A model generated the notes under the pieces. That model was not told where the DNA came from. It saw only the letters and a program-made list of their open reading frames with translations, and searched no databases. 57,873 nt of DNA from Suillus spraguei (taxonomy: Eukaryota; Basidiomycota; Agaricomycetes; Boletales; Suillaceae). The translations under genes and the position numbers were made by a program. Below, piece by piece: positions 43,001 to 54,232 of this stretch (the first letter of the stretch is position 1; every line of letters begins with the position of its first letter). The stretch lies in NCBI GenBank assembly GCA_016800925.1, contig JABCPU010000410.1, positions 1 to 57,873 of the forward strand, read 5' to 3'.

Positions 43001-43063
43001 TGACAAATGCAAAGGTGTTGATCCAGTGAGTGATACACGATACCTGCATATCTGGACATAGTT
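40054..43063 (-). CDS. VIT and von Willebrand A domain protein
   Basis: The spliced gene reads LHLSLQEVDVRVWMVD, ARAKYVFPLPASAVIC-type VIT core (TSRAKYVFPLPASAVICAIE), FTISVGSIPARHKVTVRL, FVMDLLDKG, the VWA domain (SQEYIFVVDHNSSMRG, AKRTLGMLLHLLPDSGTIFN, NRPTVVFVLTGGG) and a long last exon (41577-40054) containing LRVHTLGVGERVASAVCERF, a Ser-rich linker and the C-terminal VVAYLRRHLGARPDLLHVLL. At least six exons; the start codon lies near 43063 but is uncertain. The family resembles inter-alpha-trypsin inhibitor heavy chains and is common in basidiomycetes with unknown role, probably adhesion or protein scaffolding. The metal site looks altered: D-H-N-S-S instead of D-x-S-x-S, and TGG instead of TDG. 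Confidence 0.85.
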
Positions 43064-43881
43064 GCAACGTGAAGATATTGCCGATCAATCCTTGAACGTT
43101 TTATACTTTTTGGAGTTTAACGCCTAGAACACGGTTCCCGAGAAGCCATTTCAAATCCTAAATGCGTGAACATGACCAGACATGCGACGCAGCCATGTTC
43201 TGTTCCTCCGATAACTGATTGCAGGCAAGGAAATTCGAGGGCTTAGTGAATGATAGCCTGCATCGTGTAGTCTGCGAAGCTCGGAGAATCTCGCCATGTT
43301 TGAACTTTGCCGCGATTCGAAGAAATGTAGTACATCCGTCGAGGCGCTTCGAAGGAACCCGTAAGCCAATCAGCCAAAGATGTGTGCTGGATGGTGGACC
43401 GGACAACATTGATACCGACTCAGAAACAGGTGGCATTAACGTGATCCTGATGTCGAAGTGACATAGCCTTGTTGTTGAAACAAAGGACTATTTTTGGGTG
43501 GCATACTTCAGCGTAGGGTACCTTGAACTTCCGGCATCATACAGCATGCACAGGCAAGAGTACTAGTCCAAAGTCGGCACTGCAGTATTAAAACTCCGTT
43601 CATCGGTTTCGTGAATTCTCCCTTGGTCGTGGTCGTTCAACGAGAGAATATCAAGGCTAGAAATATGAATTTTGTGAGAGTGCCGACTTCTGTGAAAGTG
43701 CCGATTGGACCGGAAGGATAAACAAGCTTCTTAACCAAGCGATACTGGGCGGCCACGTTTACATAAAAATATATATTATTATTCCAAGCGCTGAGCGTAG
43801 GTTCTTCCCCGATCTCCGTCACTCATGCCTTCCAGATTTCTCAATCAACTTCCCACTACCAGGGTTTGGTACCCGTTTACC

Positions 43882-45082
43882 ATGTCCTACACACCAGACG
43901 AGTCCCCCGCTCAGCTCTTTGCTGAGAAAACGTGGCTGCTGGTAGCATCATGACCGGCGTCGGCTATGGCGTTGTCTTTGCCCTGTTTGTTTCTGTCTCC
44001 AGTCATTATGGCACCGCACCCGAGTAAAGGACGCAGATTATACTAGGAATTGCTTTTTTCTTGTCTATATCTGCGTCATGTTCACCCTTGGATCACTTTT
44101 CTTTGGCTCCAACTCCCAATTCACTCAGCTCGCCTTCATAGACGACCGAAATTTTCCTGGTGGTCCCAGTGCGTGGGAGGTTGATATGTTTTCCATCAGT
44201 GTCGATGAGATATCCAATGTCTCTTTTGTCCTGGCAGATTGGTGTGCTACAGCGCTCATGGTGAGCTTCAATTGAGACAGTCATATCATCATTCCTCATT
44301 ACTGTAGGTCTGGCGCTGCGTGATTATATACCGTGATTGTGGACATTGTCCGTGGCCAATCCTCGTTTTGCTAGGGACCATGCTCCTCCTATCTTTCGGT
44401 AAATAGTCTATACTCTTATGTATTCATGACCCTGACTTGGTATCCCTCTCCTCAGTGCTTGGCATCCTCTTTCTTCATCAAATTCATCCCCGTTGTCATC
44501 TCCATATTCAGCTGCTGGTACAAGTGTGAACTTCACTTTCCCATATTTTTTTTTCGAACTTGCCACCAATATCGTCGTCACCATCCTCATCGTACTTCGC
44601 TTATATTTCTATCGCCGCCACATGAAGGAATCATTGTTAGGTCCTGGACACGTAGCGGAACACACAAGTGTCGAGTCAATTATCGTCGAGAGCGCTGCGA
44701 TCTACTCCACGTTCTCGTTACTGTTTTTTGATCCCATTCGCGATGAAGAGTCCTGTTGCCAACGTGTTTATGCAAGTGCTTGGAGAGGCTCAAGTGAGTA
44801 TTACCATTTCAATTCAAGTTTTTACATTGACTATCTATAGCTCATTGCCCCTTCCTGATTATATTTCGCGAGGCCCAAGGGAACGGCTGGATTAGTTCTG
44901 CATTATCTGCAGCATCTTCTAGTAGAACCGCTTTCCAGTTCTCCGATATCGAGTTCACATCTCGACATTTGCATAACCAGGGTCTCAAATCTACTGACGT
45001 CTCCATGCCTCCAGAAGAAGGTCTTGATATCGATAATGGCGATAATATTGCAGAAGTTCCGAGAATGGAGGATTGCATCTAG
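43882..45082 (+). pseudogene. Multi-pass (7-TM-like) membrane protein, frameshifted
   Basis: Start MSYTPDESPAQLFAEKTWLL at 43882. Segments MTGVGYGVVFALFV, YICVMFTLGSLFFGSNSQFT, DDRNFPGGPSAWEVDMFSIS, VSFVLADWCATAL, then after a GTGAGC intron VWRCVIIYRDC, PWPILVLLGTMLLLS, and PYFFFELATNIVVTILIVLR, VESIIVESAAIYSTFSLLF, ending at TAG 45080-45082. It is a basidiomycete-expanded family of about seven helices with the R-N-F-P-G-G-P loop; function unknown. Reading it needs single-base corrections near 43943, 44025, 44470 and in the T-run at 44724-44729. Either it is a pseudogene or, more likely given the neighbours, the sequence has missing bases. Confidence 0.75.
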
Positions 45083-45411
45083 TTTGTCGCAGGGGCCCTG
45101 ACAATGTATTCCACGTATCGGCGCGTTATGTATACACATACAAGCACACGGTTTGCCTTCGAGAGTTACGTCGATACGTTGCAATGACAATACGAGATGT
45201 TTGTACACTAATGATTTTTCTAAAACAACAGACGACAAAAATCAATGTGATACTAGCTCGGCTCAAGTGCACTGTTCCGATGTACAGAACGCTCGGCGCT
45301 AATCTTGTTGCAGGTGGTTCCTCATGTACTCAGTAAATCACTGGGCGACCATGAAATGTACCCCAGAAGAATCTGAAGAACGTATATGTTGATGCACGAT
45401 TTGCACGTTCG

Positions 45412-45530
45412 AGATCCCAGGGCAATGGCATATTTTGCTTGCCTTTATCTTCTACTAAGAAGATAAAGGCAAGCATTAGATGATGATAGATACTACGCAA
45501 GCCACGCGGTGACAGAATCGTTATCATGGC
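45412..45530 (-). pseudogene. Small UNC93-like gene remnant
   Basis: Minus-strand NDNDSVT-like sequence (GATAACGATTCTGTCACC), then GCGTGGCTTGCGTAGTATCT and ATGCTTGCCTTTATCTTCTT, parallels the first exon of the UNC93-like gene at 49855-49935 with an 18-base deletion and a stop. ATGCC...GCCCTGGGA further along matches the following LCPGM codons. It is a degenerate copy of the 5' part of that gene, split by the palindrome at 45436-45475. Confidence 0.6.
45436..45475. repeat. Perfect 18-bp-arm palindrome
   Basis: TGCTTGCCTTTATCTTCT, loop ACTA, AGAAGATAAAGGCAAGCA. One arm corresponds to coding sequence of the UNC93-like family, the other is its inverted copy. This is the signature of a template-switch event rather than of a regulatory hairpin. 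Confidence 0.9.
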
Positions 45531-45599
45531 TATTGGAGCCAATATATTCCTCCTTGGAACAGCTGATCATGACACAGAGCAAACAGATAGTGGAGACAC

Positions 45600-47950
45600 G
45601 ACAGGTGAGTTTGTTCGAGTACTCATCGACGTTATCATGACTCACAAATGCAGAAATGGCACGGGACCATGGTGCTTGCATCAAGGTGACATTAAACAGC
45701 GATCTCACCCAATCTGGAGTCCGTCGGGGTAGAAGCTTGGTTTAATAATAACCAACCAGCCGTGAAGGTCACGATTCAATGATACATAATGCCTGAAAAT
45801 GCATACCGCTCCAAAAGATGTGCTTATCGAGTTTACTGGAGGACTGCGCAGGCAGAACTACTGGGTCACTGGCACGGTTGTCTGCAACGATAGTCACGAG
45901 CAAGACGGTAGGCAATCCGCAATGATGTTGGGGCCGGATGGAACCAAAGAATTTGATGTCAATGTTAATCAGGTGTGACATGCGCCCGGGCCGATGTCGT
46001 GACACCGTGACCTCACTTGGAGTTTGCCACTAAACGACCACCATGTCTTCCCACCTTGTGTGCACCGTGTACGTAGCAAGTGCGATTGGCAACCTGCGAC
46101 GCAACCTGGAATTTCCGTCAATCTCTTGCACACGGGTAAGTCTTAGAATGTGCATTACTATCACGTATTATGATAAGCACTGGCAGGGGTACATGGTGCG
46201 AATCCAAGACGACCTTGAGATGCCGTGGACATTACCTACTTGGACATGTATGACGCAAAGAGATGGACTGCAGTCATGCGTCATGTATCATGATGGACCG
46301 ATGAGGAACTTCATTCATCATGCTTCATGATGCATCGACAAGGAATTGCTTCGCGTCACATTCCGCAACTTGTTCGCGCTACATTTAGGACTGGCTGGTC
46401 ATTTTCTCAAGATCTCCACCACTAGTCAGGCAGCACCGATAACTATTGCACCGAGGAGTTGCCAAGATCATCATCTTTCCCCTCCAATGCTGCAAAAAAG
46501 CTCGCCTGCTTCATCAATAACATACATCCTATTTTTCTGGCCCAGCACACTATTTGCATTGCAGGTGGCCGACTCGATAGTGGTGCGAAAAACGGGCTTC
46601 TGACGTTGTGAATAAGGTCATGGGCCATGCTTTGCTGGACTTCAATCGAGCCATCTATGCCGGTGATGACAATACCGCGATCTATGTCACAAGATGGGCC
46701 AGGTGCGGCGAAACTGAGCTCAAAAATGTCGGTGAGCCATCCGCGTTTTTTATGGTGGTGTTAATGACATCGTGGGGCAGGTAGTTGCTTGTCGAGCGAT
46801 ACGAGTCAGGATAGGTGAATCATCGCACTTGGAAGTATGATACGAAGGTGCTGCGACAGAGTGCTCAGCGAAGAAATACTTATCGCAGGACTCACCACAA
46901 CGGTATCCAGCTAAACCAGTTAAACATCAGGCGTTGGAGCGCCAACTGAAGACACAGTCCAAATCTTATCAGACCAGATAACAGATCAAGGAAATCGACT
47001 CACCTGTTGAAAAATCCGCCACGTCGAGGTACATTATTTGGTACCCCGGCTCATGAAGTTGACAAGGTAACTTTTCTTATCTTACCGGCTCCAATAGCAC
47101 GGCTAGCGGCGATATGTGCTCGGCTCAATATTCGGCTACTCTCCACACGAACCCGGGCTGCGCTTCATGCCAAGCGATCAATTTGACACCAAACGTCACG
47201 TGCAACGGGCTTTTCGTTTAGCGCGGCGGGTGCTTTCTATGTAAATTAATTGGTAATTTGGAGGATGATGATAACGGATCAAATGTCCATGTCGGATCTG
47301 GCAAGAAGTACATCGACATTTAAAGATGTATTTTCGTCAAAGAAGACATCAGTGTATCGAGGAGGGTTGTTGCTTGGGTAGTGAGTTTATGAGCGCTCTT
47401 TTCTGATTGGGAGTAAACTGCTTTGAGCTTTGGCGCGAGAGGGCCAAGTATTTACAGTGCAGGAAGGTGTCTTGTTGAAATATCATTAGATGTGAGCGTG
47501 AGCAGGGTGGATGAGTCAAGTAAATGATTACTATCTTGCATACCTTATGAGCGAAGATACCGCCAGTGATAGCGGATCCAGTGTTTGAGACGAGTATTAC
47601 CAGAATAAGCTTGAGCAGTTAACATTTGATTGATAGATAGGCTCGCAAACGTTGATAGTAACGGAATGCGGTTCTCCTTTTTTTTTTCTTTATTCCTATC
47701 ATTTTTGTTATCACGGATAAATATCGGACAGCATGTGTTCATTCCAAGATGAGAATATACAACCTGGCCCACCGAGTGGGGGCGTGTGCCCAGTTTTCCA
47801 TAATATGTTTCGATACTGGAGCCGTAGGGCATCGACTGGTTCCAAGCTCAAAAGATTCAAAGCCGAACGATGGTGGATGAATTCCAAGGTCTGCAAGTGG
47901 TTTATGTGAATGGTCCATGAGTACATATCGTGCCTCCAATTCCAAAGTGC
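45600..47950. other. Intergenic or decayed region, no gene recognised
   Basis: Short frames exist on both strands (for example plus 46043-46140 with a GTAAGT donor after it, and plus 46450-46740 reading AAKKLACFINNIHPIFLAQH and NKVMGHALLDFNRAIYAGDD, broken by a stop). They look like remains of a spliced gene, but I cannot assign a family or be sure of the strand. From 46750 to 47950 I see nothing. Confidence 0.35.
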
Positions 47951-48024
47951 TCATGATATTTCGTTCCCGCCCTCGATCATCCCTTTCGCCTTCATATTGT
48001 TTATCTCTTGATCTCTCTGTATTC

Positions 48025-49967
48025 TATATATGACACAGACTTAGCAACCACAGACAGACACATGAAGGAAGACGGGTCACGTACAAGCCTTCGTCTTCGA
48101 GCACAGTCGTATCTCTGATTCGCAAGTAGATCATCGGGAAAGCGAACACGAGACCCGCGACAACTAGACACCACGTAGAGAGGAAGATGTTCATGTAGCT
48201 GTAAGACCAGGGTTAACTTTCAAACCTGGTCGATTGGTCGAGTAACTAAGACTTACGGAAGCCCTATTGCATCCATCCGCCACACACCAGCAGCTCCGGC
48301 GCTCTGAATAGAATGATCTGTAAAAAATACAGTTAGAACTCATATACCAGCTGAATCAGAGACTAGGCATACAGAACCCGGAGTAGATAGCTAGCTTATT
48401 AGTGTCATTGCTCATGGCACCGATGAGCCAGAAACTCGTCGTCTGCCACATTGCGTCCAGCAATCCATAGAATATCATGAGCCAGACATGCGCTGGGTAC
48501 TCTGCGTTGTAAATATCCATCTTCTGCGAGTCTGGGGGGACGGAAGCGCGAGTGTACGTCCTACATACAAGATCATCAGGAATTGACAAGAAGGTCTATC
48601 TGTGCTGGAGAATGCGAACCGTTGGTAAAAAATAAGCCCAGATGTGCACTGTGAATGTCATCGCTAGTAGAATACCCCACCCAGTGAACGCGCGCACACG
48701 CCTCCGCAGCCTCTTGGAGTCTAGGATGACACCAATCATTCCGCTACCAATGATCTGTGAAAGCCAGTACATAAAGTTATTGAGAGACCTCGCACGGATG
48801 TTGAACAGTGCCGAGTTGTAATCGTTGAACTCTGCTCACAGAGGGTCAGGCGCTTCAAGTAGTGGGAATCGGAAACGACGTACGCCACGTGTAAAAGTAA
48901 TTACTCGCAAAAAACATCGGGAAGAGCAAGAGGATCATGGGTCTGTGATGATCGCAACCCATAAGCCATGAAATTCGGATTTCCACGACGGAAGGCGAGG
49001 CATACGACCCTCGTCCCGTCCGTGCGGATCATTTTATCAGGATCGGCCATCAAAAGAGGAATCGACACCCCAAGTATTGTGAGAATCAGAATTCCGATCT
49101 GTGCAGTAATCATGATTAGTGACAGTACCAACGAGGTGTTTGGGAGTACCAACATATGTTCCATTGCTGACTTGTTAGGAGACAAGTTGAATTAAGACAA
49201 AGGCATGACGAGGGAGGGAAGAGACTTACCGCTGTTGTTCTAAAGCCATAATGGTAAGCGCCGGTGTCAATAATGCACTGCTTTACATACTGTTGAGTGG
49301 ATATTCTGCCCGAAGGATACGGCAGCTCCTACAACTGCTCCCAAATTGAAAATGGCCCAGAATATGCTGATAAAGATGCCCTTCTGCGCTTCAGTACAGT
49401 AGCTTAGCATTAATGCGCCTTGAGCGGTCCACAGGAACGCAGCAGTGACACCTAGAAGGGCACCCGAGGTAACAACAAACCAGCCAGCGCCAGGGTGAAT
49501 ATTGATTGCGCTGGGTTAGGTATAAGGAAAGAGACTGGTAAGAAACAAAAAGAACTTGCAGGTAAGAACCAACGTAGAGCGCATAGCCCAATGTTCCAAA
49601 GAGCAGGGTCCGCTTGGCGCCGATCTTGTTATTGACAGTTCTTTCAATTTGTATGTTCAATCAACCAACGGATCATCATGGGGGTGGAATGTCTTTACCC
49701 AGAGAAGAACGCGAAAAATGCATATGTCGCGTATACTGCACAAGTTGAGTTTGCAGAAGTCGTTGGGTTGACTTGGCCGCCTCCGCCAAGTCCAGTGAGG
49801 GCGTTAAACATCCCAGGGCATAAGAAGCAGACAAAAGCAAGCATGACTATTTGCGTTATGGGGTGATAGTAAACACCACGCAAGCCCTTTGGTCGTTCGT
49901 ACACGGAGACAGAATCATTATCAGGGTTGTTAGAGTCGCCACCTTTCTCGTCGACGGAGCTAGACAT
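48025..49967 (-). CDS. UNC93-like major facilitator superfamily protein
   Basis: ATG at 49967 (MSSSVDEKGGDS). Exons continue with GVYYHPITQIVMLAFVCFLC and PGMFNALTGLGGGGQV, NNKIGAKRTLLFGTLGYALY, INIHPGAGWFVVTSGALLGV, TAQGALMLSYCTEAQKGIF, GAVVGAAVSFGQNIHST, LILTILGVSIPLLMADPDKM, ILLLFPMFFASNYFYTW, then C-terminal RRRVRAFTGWGILLAMTFTV, MDIYNAEYPAHVWLMIFYGL, DAMWQTTSFWLIGAMSNDTN and YMNIFLSTWCLVVAGLVFAF; stop near 48025. About 12 membrane helices; fungal members of this DUF895/UNC93 group have no proven substrate. One intron appears to use a GC donor (around 49560). Frame is lost near 48940-48965, where GGG and CCC runs each seem one base short. Confidence 0.85.
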
Positions 49968-50618
49968 AATATTGAAATGAGGGAACAATCCAAGGTGAAG
50001 GGATAACGTGTAGATAAGTTCCTACTTATACGCTGCCTGATAGATAATACACGGGACGGGCTCGTGAGAGGGTGGGTGTAAAGCCGCGGAACAGCGAACG
50101 CTTACTCGCTTTGGTTTATCATAGTTCAAGCTATTTAATAATAGGTCGGTCAAGAGCGCGCGGCGCAATGATCCACAAGAGTGAATGAGCCCAGATAATG
50201 ATAAGAGGTCAGGTGGAAAGCAATATAAGAAATTAAGCATACATATTCGATGGTGTGCCTGTCAAGCAGATAATGAATGCTTGAACTTACTTTGGGACCA
50301 TCGGTGTATTCAGCATGCTGATTTGTCTGCAGCAATACTAAGTAGGGACAACTGTGACGGTAATAAGTGAACGATACGTACCTGCAGCTAAATAGAACTG
50401 AAGAATTTAGGGCAGACTAATGTTGAACGTTGAAGCTTGATGGTCAACGCACTGCAAGTAATCCGAATAGACGAGTCGGAAAATCAAACTTTTGCAAGTT
50501 TAGTATTATGTATGTGACATGAAGTGACTATCGTGACACTGTCACAGAAAAATATCCCGGATAGGCGTTTCACCGAACGAGTGTGGTACCGGTGCAGGTA
50601 TCGAGCTCAATATCGATC

Positions 50619-52173
50619 ATGGCGTCGTTATCATCATCCGCAGCGCCCTCTCACCCCGTTATATTTACGACTCAAACACCCTATGCACTCCCCTCCCAAA
50701 AATTCATGATCCCCTTGGATTGGAAACGCTACCAGCTCTCCCAACTCATCAACAAAGCACTTGACCTCCCCAAGCCTATTCCATTTGATTTCCTTGTCCA
50801 TGGCGAGATTCTCAGAGTATCCCTTTTGGAATGGCGTGCTGAGAAGGGTGTCGGAGAGGTAAGCGAAGTGATCAAGTTGTTTGGAAGAGAGCCTGACGTT
50901 ATTACAGGAAGATACGTTAGAGATCGAGTATTTCGAAAGTGTAATGCCTCCTCAGCGCATGTCCGAGCTTCCGCATGAGGATTGGGTATCTTCAGTATCG
51001 TGCCGAATACCTCAGTATGTTCTGCCAGTGTACATCACTTCGTGATTCATCTACTAAACCTTAAATTATTACCACAGACACTTCCTAACAGCATCATATG
51101 ATGGTCACCTACGTCTCTTCGACTATTCGCAAAATCTGGTTCTCGATGCCTCTGTGCACCAATCACCCATCACTTCTGTCTGCGTTGTACCATCCTCGTC
51201 ATCAGACACTGAGTCTCGCATTCTAGCAAGTTCGTCGCATGACCTCACTGCGTGTCTTACACGCATATCTCTGAACTCAGAAAGTTCTACTGCATCCACT
51301 ATTGCTTCTCTACATCTCCACACCAGCCCGCTATCCTCCATATCTACTGATGCATCTGGTTCGCACCTCCTCACCTCCTCGTGGGATGGCCTCATCGGTG
51401 TCTGGGATACCTCAGTGCCCGACGACCACCAAGTCAATTTAGAGCGCAATGACGATAGAAAAAAGCGGCGTAAGACGGCCTCCACAAACATAAAGCGGAA
51501 AGCACCAATAGCAGTACTAAAATCGCACACCGCACGCGTGTCAAAAGCATTATTTGCTACTGGTGAACTTGCAAAAGGTAAGGCGTACAGCTGTGGTTTT
51601 GACTCGACGGTACGAACATGGGATGTCGAGAGTGGTGTATGTGTAAATACTATTGTTAGTCTTATTCCGCATTGTCTGAACCCAAAACTGAATATATTTC
51701 GCCGCATCAGAACGTCCCTGAGCGTCCGATGCTCGATCTCGCTGAAACCCCCGACGGAGCGTCCTTCTCGCCGCATCCACAGACCGTACTGTGTCCATCT
51801 TCGACCTTCGTGTTTCGTCCCTCTCGTCCTCCACAGGCATTATGATGCACCCCGCGACTCCATCCTGCATTTCCACATCTGAAAGTGGGAAGCATCAGGT
51901 CGTCACTGGCAGTTATGACGGCATTGCGCGGTTGTGGATCTACGGAGCACGAAAGGTGCTGTGGCCAGTTTCAGGGTGTGGGATGGGATGAAGGTGCTTG
52001 CGGTGGATTGGGTCGGGGATGTGGTGGGCATTGGAGGTGAGGGTGGGATGGAAGTATGGAGAATCGCCGGGGGTCCTAGGTTTGTTAAAAAATCCAATTG
52101 TTTGGAGTTGGATCGAGTCGCCTTGACTTTACTACATCGAGGCCAGATCTCGGAGAGGCACGGCAGTATGTGA
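50619..52173 (+). CDS. YTM1: Ribosome biogenesis protein YTM1 (WDR12), WD40 repeats
   Basis: ATG at 50619. Exon 1 (50619-50858), exon 2 (50908-51014), exon 3 (51078-51654) and exon 4 (51711-52173, TGA). The N-terminal NLE/ubiquitin-like domain (PVIFTTQTPYALPSQKFMIP, PFDFLVHGEILRVSLLEW, EDTLEIEYFESVMPPQ) is followed by WD40 repeats (HFLTASYDGHLRLFDYSQN, LLTSSWDGLIGVWDTS, KAYSCGFDSTVRTWDVESG, VVTGSYDGIARLW). In yeast Ytm1 joins Erb1 and Nop7 in the PeBoW complex for 60S maturation, and its ubiquitin-like domain is pulled by the Mdn1 ATPase. Exon 4 needs two single-base additions, near 51760 and in TGTGG at about 51933-51937. As the gene is normally essential and single-copy, sequence error is the likelier cause. 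Confidence 0.9.
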
Positions 52174-52561
52174 ATTTCGTTAGGTGTCACACACTACCTA
52201 CTACGAGTAATACTTCCGTGTTGTTCACCCTAGGCTGTGAGCTACATCAGAGGCCCCGAGTAGACCTGGCGTTGAATGTTTTTGAATACTAAAACACTTA
52301 TGAGTGGAGAGTTGTTTAAATAGTACGATACATACACACAGTACTAGGTAATAACTTCAAGTTCGACACCCGTCGACATAAACTTTTCGCCAGCTTCGAG
52401 ACCTGTTTCGTGACGTAGTCACACTCATGTCACCAATAGTAACGGACAGTCACACTTGCCAAATTTACAACTCATGAACTTCGACATTGGGATGCTATAC
52501 TAGCTAGTGTAAACTTGCAAGCTATAGTATGTATGGAGAAATACAGAGCTGAATGCAAATC
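52174..52561. other. YTM1 downstream region, nothing else seen
   Basis: No reading frame with domain character and no repeat shared with other parts of the window. It presumably holds the YTM1 3' end. Confidence 0.3.
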
Positions 52562-52812
52562 ATTACTGTTGGATTATCAGGGGTCGAGGTACGAGCTCGA
52601 CACTTATCGGGAATCTTCGGGATCAATGGCGCATCAATGGCGCAATATTACCAGGCGTCGGCAGCATGGTTTTAGCGTTGACTGACATATATAAGGAGGT
52701 ATTTTTTTTCTGTAGGAGTACACTATGCGTTTGTCAGCGGGTTCACTGTAAAACCTGAGTTGGTATTACTTCGCAGAACGTGTCCGAGACTTGCGTGCAA
52801 CTCAACAATTAC
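52562..52812 (+). mobile_element. 240-bp-family solo LTR, copy 2, with target duplication
   Basis: The LTR spans 52567-52807 (241 bp), TGTTGGATTATCAGGGG...GCAACTCAACA, with ATTAC duplicated at 52562-52566 and 52808-52812. It keeps the canonical TG...CA ends lost in copy 1, the inner GGCGCATCAATGGCGCAATA block and the TATA-like ATATATAAGG. It lies in the intergenic space between YTM1 and the permease gene. Confidence 0.92.
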
Positions 52813-54232
52813 TGTTGTGTAAAATACTGAATGAGGTAGATTTGATACATCGAAGGATTGTCTTGCTGGATGTATGTATTGAGCGAAAAAAATATGATCA
52901 CCGGATGTCCTCATAGTCAGGATCAGTAGACGCCAATGGCTTGCCTCGGCGATGCCCCACGAACCTAGTTAAATGCTCAGCGCTCATCTGTTCATGGATT
53001 GTAGCTACAATGTTAAATTTAATGTCCGACATCGGCAGCCGGCAGGTGAGTGCAAGCGTCACGCTGAAAATACGATCTCCACTATTTCTCAATAGTTTTG
53101 TTTTGTTTCACTTGGAATATGCTAGTATAATATGTAGAACATACCTAGTGAAGCAATTGCTTCAAAATGAAGTGCTGTAGACAAAAATCACGAAATAATA
53201 GTACCTATACTGCATTGGAAATTATTTTAATTTCTCGCCGTACTTCGCGAGGTGATCGGGGACAAACCAAATAAAGACAAACTTCTGAGCTGGTTATGCT
53301 CTTGGACCTTAGTTATTCCAAAATTTTCTCAAATAGGATCTCTCCGAGTCATGTGGGCGCTTCAGCCTGAGATGGCACAAGTCAATGGTTAACTCGGTTT
53401 CGTTTGGACTGTATCATAGCGGATATTACCGTGACAGTAGGGACTCAACTCTGGAGACGAAGTTCTTCATGCGGATATCTACCATCACGAATGTCAACCT
53501 GTATCCAACCACTCTGTCCTCGTGCATGTTAGTACTGCACGCACCCACTCCAGGTCTCAGGAGGCATGATTGACATGTGAAGCTATGTGCCACCTTCCAG
53601 AATTATTCTCCATTCTTGCCTGCTGACAGCAAAGTCGGAAACCATGCAAATTACATCATCACTTGTCCTACTTATCTGATGAACAGGAGAATCGGCAAGT
53701 GGAGTCCAGCCATGAAAGTGCATGTCGATATAGCAACGTTCGATTACCACACATTTACCGACAATTGGGAATGGGTAGCACAGATGCAATGGTCACACCA
53801 GTCGATTTGATTCAATGGTTTTAATGGAACTCACGAGACTAGCCTTGAAACCTTACTGTTGACAGACATCCCCAAAGTTTGGACAAAGCACTGTGTGAGC
53901 TCAGATGTAAAATTCAGGGTTTCGAATTCTGGTAGGTTCATGCAACTGGCATTCTCTCTCGTTTCATGTATTTCATTGATTGATGGTGACGTGGTAATCG
54001 TCTGCAGAAAGGCACGACTGATTATCCTCAAGTGCCCCCGTGGAGCCAGCTCTTGTGTCACAAGTTGATCCGCCTGTCGCAGGGTAGCTGGCAGACATTC
54101 AAGTTGTGTCTGAATACGGCTGAATATATCACAGTATGCTCCCTTCTTTCAATCTAGGATTCAGCTAAGGGGGTACAAATATAGAATGAAGCGTCCGGAA
54201 AGATTAAGAACTTCTCTTGTCATTATTTTACC
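52813..54232. other. Intergenic, no gene recognised; upstream region of the permease
   Basis: Only short frames without domain character. The last ~150 bases before 54233 are the presumed promoter of the permease gene, but I could not pick a convincing TATA or regulator site. Confidence 0.3.

Noticed and set aside
45436..45475. Palindrome as a transcription terminator
   Set aside because: No bacterial-type terminator is expected, it lacks a T-tract, and one arm is explained by gene-derived sequence.
51123..51776. 217-codon minus-strand frame
   Set aside because: It is antisense to YTM1 exon 3, whose WD40 content is unmistakable.
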